Assembly: GCA_027483065.1 (NCBI GenBank) | Contig: JAIXVI010000198.1 | Span: 1-42,160 of the forward strand | Source: Planctomycetaceae bacterium | Lineage (GTDB): Bacteria > Planctomycetota > Phycisphaerae > Phycisphaerales > SM1A02 | Reading direction: 5' to 3' | Length of the DNA stretch: 42,160 nucleotides | Shown here: in pieces, positions 32,917 through 40,092 of the stretch | Layout of the letters: each line of letters starts with the position of its first letter | Position numbering within the stretch: the stretch's first letter is position 1 | Position numbers and translations under genes: made by a program | Notes under the pieces: model-generated | Seen by the model: only the letters and a program-made list of their open reading frames with translations | Databases searched by the model: none | Told to the model about the DNA's origin: nothing

Positions 32917-33192
32917 TTACTCCTCTTCGCCGAAGCGAGATTCGACGAGCCGGACGAGCGCGCTGAGCGCGTCGTGTTCGTCCGGCCCGTCTGCAACGAT
33001 TTCGAGCGTCGAGCCGCAGGTGCCCGCGAGCATCAACATCTGCAGTATCGACTTTCCATCCACCGACTCATTGTCCGAACACTTGCGCACCGTGATCGCC
33101 GCCGCGAACCGCGAGGCTTCTTCCACGAAGGACATCGCGGGCCGCGCATGCAGCCCGAGACGGTTCGAGATGATGGTCTGCGCAGAAACCAT
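32917..33192 (-). CDS. ptsH: Phosphocarrier protein HPr/NPr
   Basis: HPr passes phosphate from Enzyme I to PTS IIA proteins. This 91-aa protein has the active-site His15 in GLHARPA and the regulatory-serine region VDGKSILQMLML (Ser48, matching Ser46 of B. subtilis HPr). It follows ptsN by 7 bp at the end of a minus-strand operon. With ptsN and hpf beside it and no sugar permease, it more likely belongs to the nitrogen-type regulatory PTS (NPr role) than to sugar uptake. No Enzyme I or HPr kinase gene is in the window. Confidence 0.93.
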   Translation of the reverse strand: MVSAQTIISNRLGLHARPAMSFVEEASRFAAAITVRKCSDNESVDGKSILQMLMLAGTCGSTLEIVADGPDEHDALSALVRLVESRFGEEE

Positions 33193-33199
33193 CCGATTT

Positions 33200-33676
33200 T
33201 TAGCGACCGACTTGCCCAGAATCCGCTTCGTCGAGAAGTCGTGTGACAGCCTCGACAGTCGTCGCTTGTCGGAGGAATCGGCGGAACTGATCTTTCGAAA
33301 GCTGCGTGAAAATCGCCTTCATGGCGTCGACGTGCAGCGTTGGATTCTCTTCTGGCGAGAGCATCAAGAAGATCGAGTAGACCGGCTGCTTGTCGAGCGC
33401 GTTGAAGTCGACGCCCGTGCGGCTGATGCCGACGGCCGCGAGTGGACTCTTGACTGCGGTCGTCTTGGTGTGCGGAATGGCAACTCCGTGGTTCAGACCC
33501 GTGGAGCCCTTCTTCTCGCGAGCAAGAATCGACTTCGCAAACGTCTCTCGCATGTCGGGCGAAACACGGCCGCTCTCCACGAGTGCGTTGAGCAGCTCGT
33601 GGATTGCGTCTTCGAGTTTGGTCGCAACGAGATTGGGAACGATCGCCTTATCGACGACGATTTCTCTGAGTTTCAT
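33200..33676 (-). CDS. ptsN: PTS IIA protein of the nitrogen/fructose type
   Basis: This 158-aa protein belongs to the fructose/mannitol-type IIA family, which includes PtsN (IIANtr). The phospho-acceptor His69 is in GLNHGVAIPHTK. LSPEENPTLHVDAMKAIF matches the family's second conserved region. ATG 33676 is preceded by AGGA and begins MKLREIV, as in PtsN proteins; the ORF track start at 33778 would overlap hpf. It lacks IIB and IIC domains, which favours a regulatory role. In Proteobacteria PtsN controls potassium transport and nitrogen-related responses, but its target here is unknown. Confidence 0.92.
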   Translation of the reverse strand: MKLREIVVDKAIVPNLVATKLEDAIHELLNALVESGRVSPDMRETFAKSILAREKKGSTGLNHGVAIPHTKTTAVKSPLAAVGISRTGVDFNALDKQPVYSIFLMLSPEENPTLHVDAMKAIFTQLSKDQFRRFLRQATTVEAVTRLLDEADSGQVGR

Positions 33677-33710
33677 CGGGTTCTTCCTGCGAAGTGCTTC
33701 GCCGCCATGC

Positions 33711-34013
33711 TCAACCGCCGTGCTTGTGGTCGCGCATGCGCTTCTTGTGTTCGCTGATGACGCGCGCTTCGCGATCAACCGCGAGATCGATCGCCGCGTA
33801 GAGGTCGGCGTCGCGGTAATTCACGATGAAGTCCTCGTGGTGCTCGACATCGACGATGAACTCAACGTGGAATCCGTTGTTCTCTTTCTCAATCACGCAG
33901 TCGATCGACTGAACTTGATCGAAGTAGCGAACGAGACGCTCGCACTTCTTTCGGACATACGAGTCGATGGCTTCCGTGATTTCGAGATGCTTGCCCTTGA
34001 CGTTGATCTGCAT
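33711..34013 (-). CDS. hpf: Ribosome hibernation promoting factor (short HPF type)
   Basis: HPF binds the 30S subunit in the tRNA/mRNA channel and holds idle ribosomes as inactive dimers. This 100-aa protein has the short form: QINVKGKHLEITEAIDSYVRKKCERL at the start, then KENNGFHVEFIVDV and DLYAAIDLAVDREARVISEHKKR. The C-terminal dimerisation domain of long HPF is absent; this form in E. coli works with RMF, which planctomycetes are not known to have. An AGGA-type ribosome-binding site lies before ATG 34013. It sits 34 bp before ptsN, as in the rpoN-hpf-ptsN gene order of Proteobacteria. Confidence 0.94.
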   Translation of the reverse strand: MQINVKGKHLEITEAIDSYVRKKCERLVRYFDQVQSIDCVIEKENNGFHVEFIVDVEHHEDFIVNYRDADLYAAIDLAVDREARVISEHKKRMRDHKHGG

Positions 34014-34034
34014 GGAACTTCCTTTCGCGCTTTG

Positions 34035-34895
34035 TCATGCTTCCCCGCGGCGCGCGCGATCAGGCTGCGCGCTTTGGGGAGCAGAGAGTTTGTTGGGATT
34101 GCCTTCGCTGGGAACTACGACGCCAGCAGACACAAGGTAGCGAAGTGCCTCATCGACGGTGAGAGGGATCTCGCGAACGTCCGCGCGGGGGACAGTGACG
34201 GTCCAGCCCGAGAATGGGGCGGGGGAGTTTGGGATGAAGACGGTGACGGCGTCTCCGCACGCGGCCACGATTTCGGGCGTGGCGTCGCCCGTCACAAGCC
34301 CCATCTGCCAGAGGCCCGGTCGCGGGTACTCGATCATCACCACGCGGTTGAAATTGAGCTTCTTTTTCTCGCTGCCGAAGAGGAACTCGACCACCTGCTT
34401 GAGCGCGGGGTAGACCTGCCGGATGCCGGGCACCGTAAGGAGGCCCGACTCAAATGCCGCGAGCAGGCGTCGGCCGAGGTAGCCGCCGACGAGTCGTCCG
34501 AGGATGTAGACCGCGAAAATCGCGAGGACGAGCCCTGCGAGGTCGAGGTACCAGCGCGCGCTCCACCAGTTCGCGACATTTTCGCGCACGAGCCGCCAAC
34601 GCGCCGCCTCTTCGCTGCCGTCGAGTCGGACGCGCGTTGCCCGCGCTTGCTCGTCGCGAATCTCCTCGGCCGACGGCACAAACAGCATGTTTCCCGATGC
34701 TTCGCTGGCACTCGCGACCACAAGTCGGATCCCGGCGTTGATCGGTTCTGCGATGTTGCCATCGATGAATCGGAATGCAGCAACCAGAATCCAGAGCGTG
34801 AGGACGCTTGGCAGAATGACGCCGAGTCCGCGGAGGAAAAACCTCGACGTGCCGGAACCCTTCTTAGCTGAACTCTCTGACTTGGACGACTCCAC
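34035..34895 (-). CDS. DUF502 family membrane protein
   Basis: This 286-aa protein has two membrane segments (GVILPSVLTLWILVAAF near 28-45 and LDLAGLVLAIFAVYILGRLVGGYLG near 110-135), then a soluble domain. The DUF502 signature region is clear: PGIRQVYPALKQVVEFLFG followed by VVMIEYPRPGLWQMGLVTG and VFIPNSPAPFSGWTVTVP. The likely start is GTG 34895, because GGGAGG lies 8 nt before it; the ORF track start at 35087 would overlap the upstream gene. DUF502 function is unknown in bacteria. It is 43 bp after the HEXXH/PDZ gene and 21 bp before hpf. Confidence 0.9.
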   Translation of the reverse strand: MESSKSESSAKKGSGTSRFFLRGLGVILPSVLTLWILVAAFRFIDGNIAEPINAGIRLVVASASEASGNMLFVPSAEEIRDEQARATRVRLDGSEEAARWRLVRENVANWWSARWYLDLAGLVLAIFAVYILGRLVGGYLGRRLLAAFESGLLTVPGIRQVYPALKQVVEFLFGSEKKKLNFNRVVMIEYPRPGLWQMGLVTGDATPEIVAACGDAVTVFIPNSPAPFSGWTVTVPRADVREIPLTVDEALRYLVSAGVVVPSEGNPNKLSAPQSAQPDRARRGEA

Positions 34896-34900
34896 CGAAC

Positions 34901-34911
34901 GACCTCCCGAG
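34901..34911 (-). promoter_or_regulatory. Ribosome-binding site of the DUF502 gene
   Basis: On the minus strand GGGAGGTCGTTCG precedes GTG 34895. This strong site supports the shorter protein over the ORF track start. Confidence 0.75.
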
Positions 34912-34938
34912 TGGCGCCGAGTGTAGGAAATTCCGAAG

Positions 34939-36585
34939 TCATTCGCCGAGCGGTCGAGGGGAGACTTCCGTGAACAGCTCGTTGCCATCACGGCGGTAGT
35001 CGACGCGTATGGATTTGCCGACATCGAGGCGGGCGACCGCGAGTACGAGTTCTTCGCGATTCGAGACGCGCACGCCGTCGATTGCAAAGATCACGTCACC
35101 TACGCGCAGACCTGCAGCTTTCGCGGCACTCTTCAGAACGAACGAACGGATGCGAACGCCGTCACCCGCGTCTTCAGCCGTGAGGCCAAGCGACGCGTCG
35201 CGGCGAGAGACCGAATCGTCGATGGCGCCACGTTGAATCATCCACTTTTTCCAGCGTTCTTCGACCTTCGCGAGCGGAACACCGAAGGTTCGCTCGATGG
35301 CAGAACTGCCGTCGGGATCGTCCCGCGAGGTTGCGCAAAGCGCCTTGTAAAACTCGACCAACTTGCCTTCGCGCGCGAGGAATTCAAAGATCGCGCGCAC
35401 TTGCGGATAGAGCCGTTCTGCGTCGGACATGAACGCTTGCGGACGCAGCGCGAAGAGTTCCTTCCACGGCATGACGGTCTTCGAAACGACCTGTTTTCGC
35501 GCGATGTTGAAGCGAATGTTGGGTTGGAACTCCACCGAACCATCCGCGCGGATCGTGTAGTTCTCGTAGAGGCTCGCAAGGCCCTCTTGTATCCAAATCG
35601 GATGTCGCTGCCCCGAGCGCTCCATGTGCGCGAAGTGCAGAAGATGCACGAACTCATGCTGCAACGATTGCCCGGTATCGCGCGCAACCAATCGTCGCGA
35701 TTCGTGCAGATACATGCCCTTGATCTCTTCGCGTTCGAGGTATTTGCGCGCATCCTCAGGTCGAACGATCGCGATGAGCACTGGATCTTCAGGCGCTCGT
35801 CCGAAGTAGTCCTTGACGAGATGCGCACCGAGCGCGTCGAGCGTTTCCTTCATCCGCGCGTGCGAAGCCTCCTCGAGGAACGTCGCATACGCGAGGCCAC
35901 GGTCGCCATCGATTTCATAGCGATAGTCGTCGCCGTGGGCTTCGCGCCAAACAGCAAGCGGATCAAGTTTCGGCGTGCGCGATGGTTTCGTGCGCGGCGC
36001 GGGGCTCCGCTCCACGCGCTCGCGCGCCTCCATGATGGCTTCGTAGGTGCGCGACGCGCGAATCGGTTCAAGATCGGGGTCCGCTTCCATCGCGTCGAAA
36101 TCGCGAAAGCCCGACTTCACGGCGTCGAGCAGTCGCTTCTCCGCTTCGTCTTCGCGGCCAAGTTGCGCCAAGGCACATGCGCCGTTGTAGAGATCTGTTG
36201 GGTCGCGTCGCCCATCGGCCACGCGCGCGGAAACGATGCGGTCGATTTCGGTGAAATCGCGCGCGCGGAGTGCAGCATCAAGTGCAGCATCGCTTGTGGA
36301 TGTTCGCGACGAAGGGGATGGGGTCGCGCCTGAATCCTTCGAGCCTGAATCCTTCGAGCCTGAATCCTTCGATCCTGAGCTCTGCGAACCCGAGCCTTGC
36401 GAACCCGAGTCTTTCGTTTTGGACGAGCCTGACGCCGGCGGCGTTGCCTGCAGAGTTGCGTGCGGAAGCGAGACGGCCGCGGCCATGCCCGTGATCGCGA
36501 AAGCGCCAAGAGCGGCGCATGCGCCGAAAGCGAAGCGCACACCAAGCGCGGCAAACAGAAGATGGGCGTGTCCGCGGCGGTTCAT
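34939..36585 (-). CDS. Secreted HEXXH peptidase-like protein with PDZ domain (DUF1570-like)
   Basis: This 548-aa protein has an N-terminal signal segment (FGACAALGAFAITGMAAAV), then a Ser/Lys/Asp/Gly-rich linker (about 50-95) with the repeat SGSKD. A TPR-like helical part follows (about 95-160; DLYNGACALAQLGREDEAEKRL). The central domain (about 210-450) has LQHEFVHLLHFAH, a zinc HEXXH motif, and PIWIQEGLASLYEN, where the Glu may be the third ligand, as in gluzincin-type peptidases and DUF1570. The C-terminus (about 460-545) is a PDZ domain (AAGLRVGDVIFAIDGVRVSNREELVLAV). Such proteins are numerous in planctomycetes. It overlaps purN (ATGA) and precedes DUF502. Confidence 0.85.
   Translation of the reverse strand: MNRRGHAHLLFAALGVRFAFGACAALGAFAITGMAAAVSLPHATLQATPPASGSSKTKDSGSQGSGSQSSGSKDSGSKDSGSKDSGATPSPSSRTSTSDAALDAALRARDFTEIDRIVSARVADGRRDPTDLYNGACALAQLGREDEAEKRLLDAVKSGFRDFDAMEADPDLEPIRASRTYEAIMEARERVERSPAPRTKPSRTPKLDPLAVWREAHGDDYRYEIDGDRGLAYATFLEEASHARMKETLDALGAHLVKDYFGRAPEDPVLIAIVRPEDARKYLEREEIKGMYLHESRRLVARDTGQSLQHEFVHLLHFAHMERSGQRHPIWIQEGLASLYENYTIRADGSVEFQPNIRFNIARKQVVSKTVMPWKELFALRPQAFMSDAERLYPQVRAIFEFLAREGKLVEFYKALCATSRDDPDGSSAIERTFGVPLAKVEERWKKWMIQRGAIDDSVSRRDASLGLTAEDAGDGVRIRSFVLKSAAKAAGLRVGDVIFAIDGVRVSNREELVLAVARLDVGKSIRVDYRRDGNELFTEVSPRPLGE
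36328..36417. repeat. 15-bp coding tandem repeat
   Basis: Six units of 15 bp (first three are identical GCCTGAATCCTTCGA, the next three diverged) encode the Ser-Gly-Ser-Lys-Asp linker of the peptidase-like protein. The unit is a multiple of three, so copy-number change keeps the frame. Confidence 0.9.
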
Positions 36586-37256
36586 GCGACCGGAACCTGT
36601 GCCTCCTCGCGAAGGAGGCGCTTTCGTTGAGAGAGATACGCAGCAATCGCAGCGGGATACGCCTCTTTTTCGAGCGCGAAGACGCGCGCGGCGAGCGCTT
36701 CTGCTGTGTCGCTTGCTTCAACGGGGCAACGACGTTCAAGCACGACCGGGCCGCGGTCGTACTCGCCGTCGACTTCGTGCACGGTGCAACCCGACTCGCG
36801 CGCGCCGGAGGCAAGCACCGCGCGGTGCACACGGTCGCCATACATCCCGTGACCGCCGAAATCAGGCAGGAGACCGGGGTGGATGTTGAGAGCTCGCCCA
36901 ACCCAAAGATTGCCGACGCGGAATCGTCGCAGGTAACCCGCCAGGACAACGAGATCCACACGCGCGGCGGTCAGTGCGTGATCGATGCGATCATCCAACT
37001 GGTCGTGCCCGTGATGGTGGATCGGTGCGTCACCCGCTCCTCGCGCAATCGGCAGCACGGCAACGCGCAAGCCCGCAGCGCGGCATCGTTCGACCGCCGC
37101 GATCTCCTCACGATGCGCAATCACGAGCGCGACGCGCGCGTCGATCGTTCCACGTGCACAGGCGTCGGCGAGGTTGAGCGCCGTACGCCCACCGCCCGAC
37201 ACGAGGATGCCAAGCCGTGCTTGCGTCTGGGGGCTGAAATCCTCCTGCCGATTCAT
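36582..37256 (-). CDS. purN: Phosphoribosylglycinamide formyltransferase
   Basis: PurN transfers a formyl group from 10-formyl-tetrahydrofolate to glycinamide ribonucleotide, the third step of purine synthesis. This 224-aa protein shows the start ILVSGGGRTALNL, where most have SGxGSNLQ, then LAGYLRRF, NIHPGLLPDFGGHGMYG (with the catalytic His) and GCTVHEVDGEYDRGPVV (with the catalytic Asp). The variant start motif lacks the usual Ser-Asn pair that contacts phosphate. It overlaps its neighbours by four bases on both sides (ATGA), so three genes are coupled. No other pur genes are near. Confidence 0.9.
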   Translation of the reverse strand: MNRQEDFSPQTQARLGILVSGGGRTALNLADACARGTIDARVALVIAHREEIAAVERCRAAGLRVAVLPIARGAGDAPIHHHGHDQLDDRIDHALTAARVDLVVLAGYLRRFRVGNLWVGRALNIHPGLLPDFGGHGMYGDRVHRAVLASGARESGCTVHEVDGEYDRGPVVLERRCPVEASDTAEALAARVFALEKEAYPAAIAAYLSQRKRLLREEAQVPVA

Positions 37257-37708
37257 GCGGGTTTCCCCTCGTGCTTGCCCTCGTTCTTCCCCTCGTTCTT
37301 CCCCTCGTGCTTGCCCTCCACCTGCTCGCGAAAGGGAATCGACTTGCCCTGTGCATCGACCGAAACCATGGTGAGTTGCGCCTCAGTGACACGCGCCCAC
37401 GCGCCATCGACGCGCTCCGCATCGACCACGACCTGCACCGTCACGCTCGAGCGGCCGAGCCGGATCGTTCGTGTGTGAAACTCGACGACCTCGCCAACGT
37501 TCACCGGGGCCTTGAAATCGACGCGATCGATACTCGCCGTCACCCAACGATGGAGACCGTGATGCCGCGCTTCGATGTAGCCCGCTTGGTCGATGTGTGC
37601 CAAGATGATGCCGCCGAAGATGGTGCCTTGGTGATTCGTGTCGCGCGGCATCATGAGGACGCGCAGAGCAAGTCGAGGCGCTTCGACGGGTGGGAATTCA
37701 GCGGGCAT
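37253..37708 (-). CDS. Acyl-CoA thioesterase of the hotdog family
   Basis: This 151-aa hotdog-fold protein is related to YciA-type acyl-CoA thioesterases, which release free CoA from acyl-CoA. It shows MPRDTNHQGTIFGGIILAHIDQAGYIEARHH, the family's helix with its catalytic region, and VDFKAPVNVGEVVEFHTRT. ATG 37708 gives a normal N-terminus; the ORF track start at 37741 is less likely. The C-terminus has an added lysine-rich tail of EGK[HN] repeats (about 15 residues). It is the first gene of the thioesterase-purN-peptidase-DUF502-hpf-ptsN-ptsH run. Confidence 0.87.
   Translation of the reverse strand: MPAEFPPVEAPRLALRVLMMPRDTNHQGTIFGGIILAHIDQAGYIEARHHGLHRWVTASIDRVDFKAPVNVGEVVEFHTRTIRLGRSSVTVQVVVDAERVDGAWARVTEAQLTMVSVDAQGKSIPFREQVEGKHEGKNEGKNEGKHEGKPA
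37267..37314. repeat. 12-bp coding tandem repeat
   Basis: Four 12-bp units (CCTCGTGCTTGC / CCTCGTTCTTCC) encode the EGKHEGKNEGKNEGK tail of the thioesterase. Outer and inner pairs are identical, suggesting recent duplication. Confidence 0.88.
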
Positions 37709-37785
37709 GGCGCCGATGGTAGCGGGCCGCGAAGCGCGCACCGCCGCGAATCCTGCAGCGGGAGCGCAAGCTCGGTCGATCTCGT

Positions 37786-39306
37786 GTGGTGCCCACGGCC
37801 ACGGTCATCATTCCGAACTACAACAACGGACGCGCGAGTTCGCGTGACGGGAGTCGCGACTTTTTGGGAGCGCTTCTTGAGAACCTCGAAGCGACGCTCT
37901 GGGATGACGCGACCGATCTCGAGATCGTGATTGGCGACGATGGCTCAACCGATGACAGCCTCGCGACCGCGCGCCTCTGGGCCGCGCGGACGTGGACGCG
38001 TGGCCCCCGCACGGGGCAGCCATTTCTGCGTCTTCTCGAGTTTCCGCACTCTGGGGTGCTTTCGAAGGTTTTGAACGCGATCCACGCCGCGACCAAGAGT
38101 GCATTTGTGTGCCGTCTCGACGGCGACATCCTTATCGACACGCCGTGTTGGGTTGCTCGATGTGTGGAGTTGCTCTCGGCGGACCCGCGTGTGGGCGTGG
38201 TCACGGGGCTTCAAAAGCTCCCGGATGGTCGCGTGCACGCGTTTGGTGACGCCATCCTCAGTCCGCTCGGCTATCACCATCTCGGTCAAGGCGCGCGCGA
38301 AGACGAACTGCCCGAAGTACTCGAGGTCGAGCACGCGATGGGCTGCTTCCACGCGTCGCGCCGCGAGGCGATTGCGAGCGTCGGTGGATACGACGAGTCC
38401 GTTTTGCGGGGACAAACGGAAGAACTCGCGATGCGGTTGAATCTCGGTGGTTGGAAAGCACTCGCGACCACGCGTGTGGTGTTCCGGCACTTCCACGCGG
38501 AGCGTCACTGGCGTCCAAACACCGCGGATACCGGTGAAGGTCTCGCGCGGAGCCTTGCGCGATTTCGCGAGAAGTGGGGTGTCGATCGTCTCGCGCCCGA
38601 TCTCGCAGAAGTTTGGCGACGCTACCAAAACACGCCGCTCGTCGAGCGCGCCCGACTTCGTGCGCCCCAGTCATGGAAACCCGAAATGTCGGGCGATCTC
38701 GCGCCGGGACAAGAGTGGCACGAATTTGCGACCAACAGCGAGTTGCAGCGTCAAGTCGCGGCGGAGTTGGCGCTCCTCCGTGAGGGTGGAGCAGGGCGGC
38801 TCGCGATTCTTGGATGTCGCAGCGGATTGACGGCGCTCCTGCGCGCACGTGAGGGCGTTGAAGTCGTGGGAATTGAGGAGAATTCCACGTCGATCGATGC
38901 TGGTCAGGGCTTTCTCGCGCGCGCATCCGTCACAAATGGTTCGATCGATCTCAAGAAAGTCGAACATTTACCCGCAACGGGCGAGGTCGATGGAGCGTTT
39001 GATGTCGTAGGCCTGCTTGACAGCATCGAGCGATGTTGGAATCCTGTAGGGCTCTTAGGGGAAACGAGGCGTCTGCTTCGAACAGGTGGGCTTCTCATTG
39101 TGAGAACCCGTGCTCGTGCAGTGACGCTTGAGGACCGCGGGGAAGCGCTGCATCCATTTGCAGCGCACGAACTACTCCAACTTGTGCGGCATGCAGGTGG
39201 CTTCTCGCCACTCGCAGCGCCAGCGTCCGACGGCATGGGACGCTGGACTTTGCTCGCACGTCGGACAGGTTCGGCGGCACATGCTGTGCACTTTGGCGCG
39301 AGTTGA
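37786..39306 (+). CDS. Glycosyltransferase family 2 fused to a methyltransferase domain
   Basis: This 506-aa protein has two parts. Residues 1-290 are a GT-A fold family 2 glycosyltransferase: VIIPNYNNGR, EIVIGDDGSTDDSLAT, the DXD-like CRLDGDI, then AMGCFHASRREAIASVGGYDES and RGQTEELAMRL. Residues about 335-500 form a class I SAM-dependent methyltransferase: motif I LAILGCRSGLTALLR, then acidic VVGIEE, FDVVGLLDSIE and the beta-4 region LRTGGLLIVR. Motif I has CRSG where GCGTG is usual, so SAM binding is plausible but not certain. Such fusions occur in glycan modification loci, but no other glycan genes adjoin. The start is GTG 37786 or GTG 37789. The regulator follows 31 bp later. Confidence 0.85.
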   Translation: MVPTATVIIPNYNNGRASSRDGSRDFLGALLENLEATLWDDATDLEIVIGDDGSTDDSLATARLWAARTWTRGPRTGQPFLRLLEFPHSGVLSKVLNAIHAATKSAFVCRLDGDILIDTPCWVARCVELLSADPRVGVVTGLQKLPDGRVHAFGDAILSPLGYHHLGQGAREDELPEVLEVEHAMGCFHASRREAIASVGGYDESVLRGQTEELAMRLNLGGWKALATTRVVFRHFHAERHWRPNTADTGEGLARSLARFREKWGVDRLAPDLAEVWRRYQNTPLVERARLRAPQSWKPEMSGDLAPGQEWHEFATNSELQRQVAAELALLREGGAGRLAILGCRSGLTALLRAREGVEVVGIEENSTSIDAGQGFLARASVTNGSIDLKKVEHLPATGEVDGAFDVVGLLDSIERCWNPVGLLGETRRLLRTGGLLIVRTRARAVTLEDRGEALHPFAAHELLQLVRHAGGFSPLAAPASDGMGRWTLLARRTGSAAHAVHFGAS

Positions 39307-39337
39307 TCGCATTGCGCCGCAGTCGAGTCCTAGACAA

Positions 39338-39961
39338 ATGCCTGATAGCACATCCGAAGCACCGATCTTGCAACTCTCCAAAGCCCAGCATTGGCAGGCT
39401 GTTCGCTTGCCTTTGCGCCTGCGCATTTTCGAAACAGCGCGTCGTCTTGGCGAAGCATCTGTCACCGAACTCGCGCACGCCGTCGGCCTCAACCGAACGG
39501 CGCTGTACTTCCACCTGCGCCACCTCGAGCGCGCCGGACTTCTCGTCTCCCGCGCGGGAGAGGCGACGCCTGGTCGCCGTGGCAAGCGACCTCGCTACTA
39601 CCGCGCGACCGCTGCCGACATCACGTTCCCGCTCGATGGTGACGCGAAGCGAGATCTCCAGCGCGCGTCGGATTTCCTGCGCCCATGGCTCAATGAGAGC
39701 CGTGGCGTGGCGACCGACATGAAGACCGCTGGTGGTCTTTCTGCGAAGCGCATCCTTCTTCAGTGGGAAAATCTCACCGAAGATGAAGTCGCGCGCATCA
39801 AGAGTATCTGCGGCGAGGTGGAGGACATCTTCCGTCGCGCGCGCAATCGCGCGAACAGCACGCGCAAGGCACCCACAGCCTCGCACCATCTCGCGATGGT
39901 CTTCTCGGCTGTGGAAGGCCATGTGATGCCTGGTCCGGACATCAAGTTCAAGGTGAAGTGA
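39338..39961 (+). CDS. ArsR-like winged-helix transcriptional regulator
   Basis: This 207-aa DNA-binding protein starts at ATG 39338; the ORF track start at 39128 lies inside the preceding gene. A winged helix-turn-helix of ArsR type covers residues about 18-85: LPLRLRIFETARRLGEASVTELAHAVGLNRTALYFHLRHLERAGLL, followed by the Arg/Lys-rich wing RGKRPRYYRA. No metal-binding Cys motif is seen. The C-terminal half is helical (about 100-175), perhaps for dimerisation or ligand binding. It could regulate the upstream glycosyltransferase-methyltransferase gene; this is inferred from distance only. A terminator follows at 40041. Confidence 0.85.
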   Translation: MPDSTSEAPILQLSKAQHWQAVRLPLRLRIFETARRLGEASVTELAHAVGLNRTALYFHLRHLERAGLLVSRAGEATPGRRGKRPRYYRATAADITFPLDGDAKRDLQRASDFLRPWLNESRGVATDMKTAGGLSAKRILLQWENLTEDEVARIKSICGEVEDIFRRARNRANSTRKAPTASHHLAMVFSAVEGHVMPGPDIKFKVK

Positions 39962-40040
39962 CCCAAGACGACTTAAACCTTGAATGACTCTCGCGATGGC
40001 GAGGTCTCACACGGTTCGCGAACCATCACAACCAACGACA

Positions 40041-40070
40041 ACGACGCCCGGATCTCCGGGCGTCGTTTCT
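40041..40070 (+). terminator. Intrinsic terminator between the regulator and uvrA
   Basis: ACGACGCCCGGA and TCCGGGCGTCGT are exact inverse complements around a TC centre; the outer 10 bp form a hairpin with a small loop. TTTCTTTGGTTTT follows on the plus strand. It is about 80 bp after the regulator stop and about 25 bp beyond the uvrA stop, so it could serve both. Confidence 0.85.
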
Positions 40071-40092
40071 TTGGTTTTCCGTGCATGCGCAC

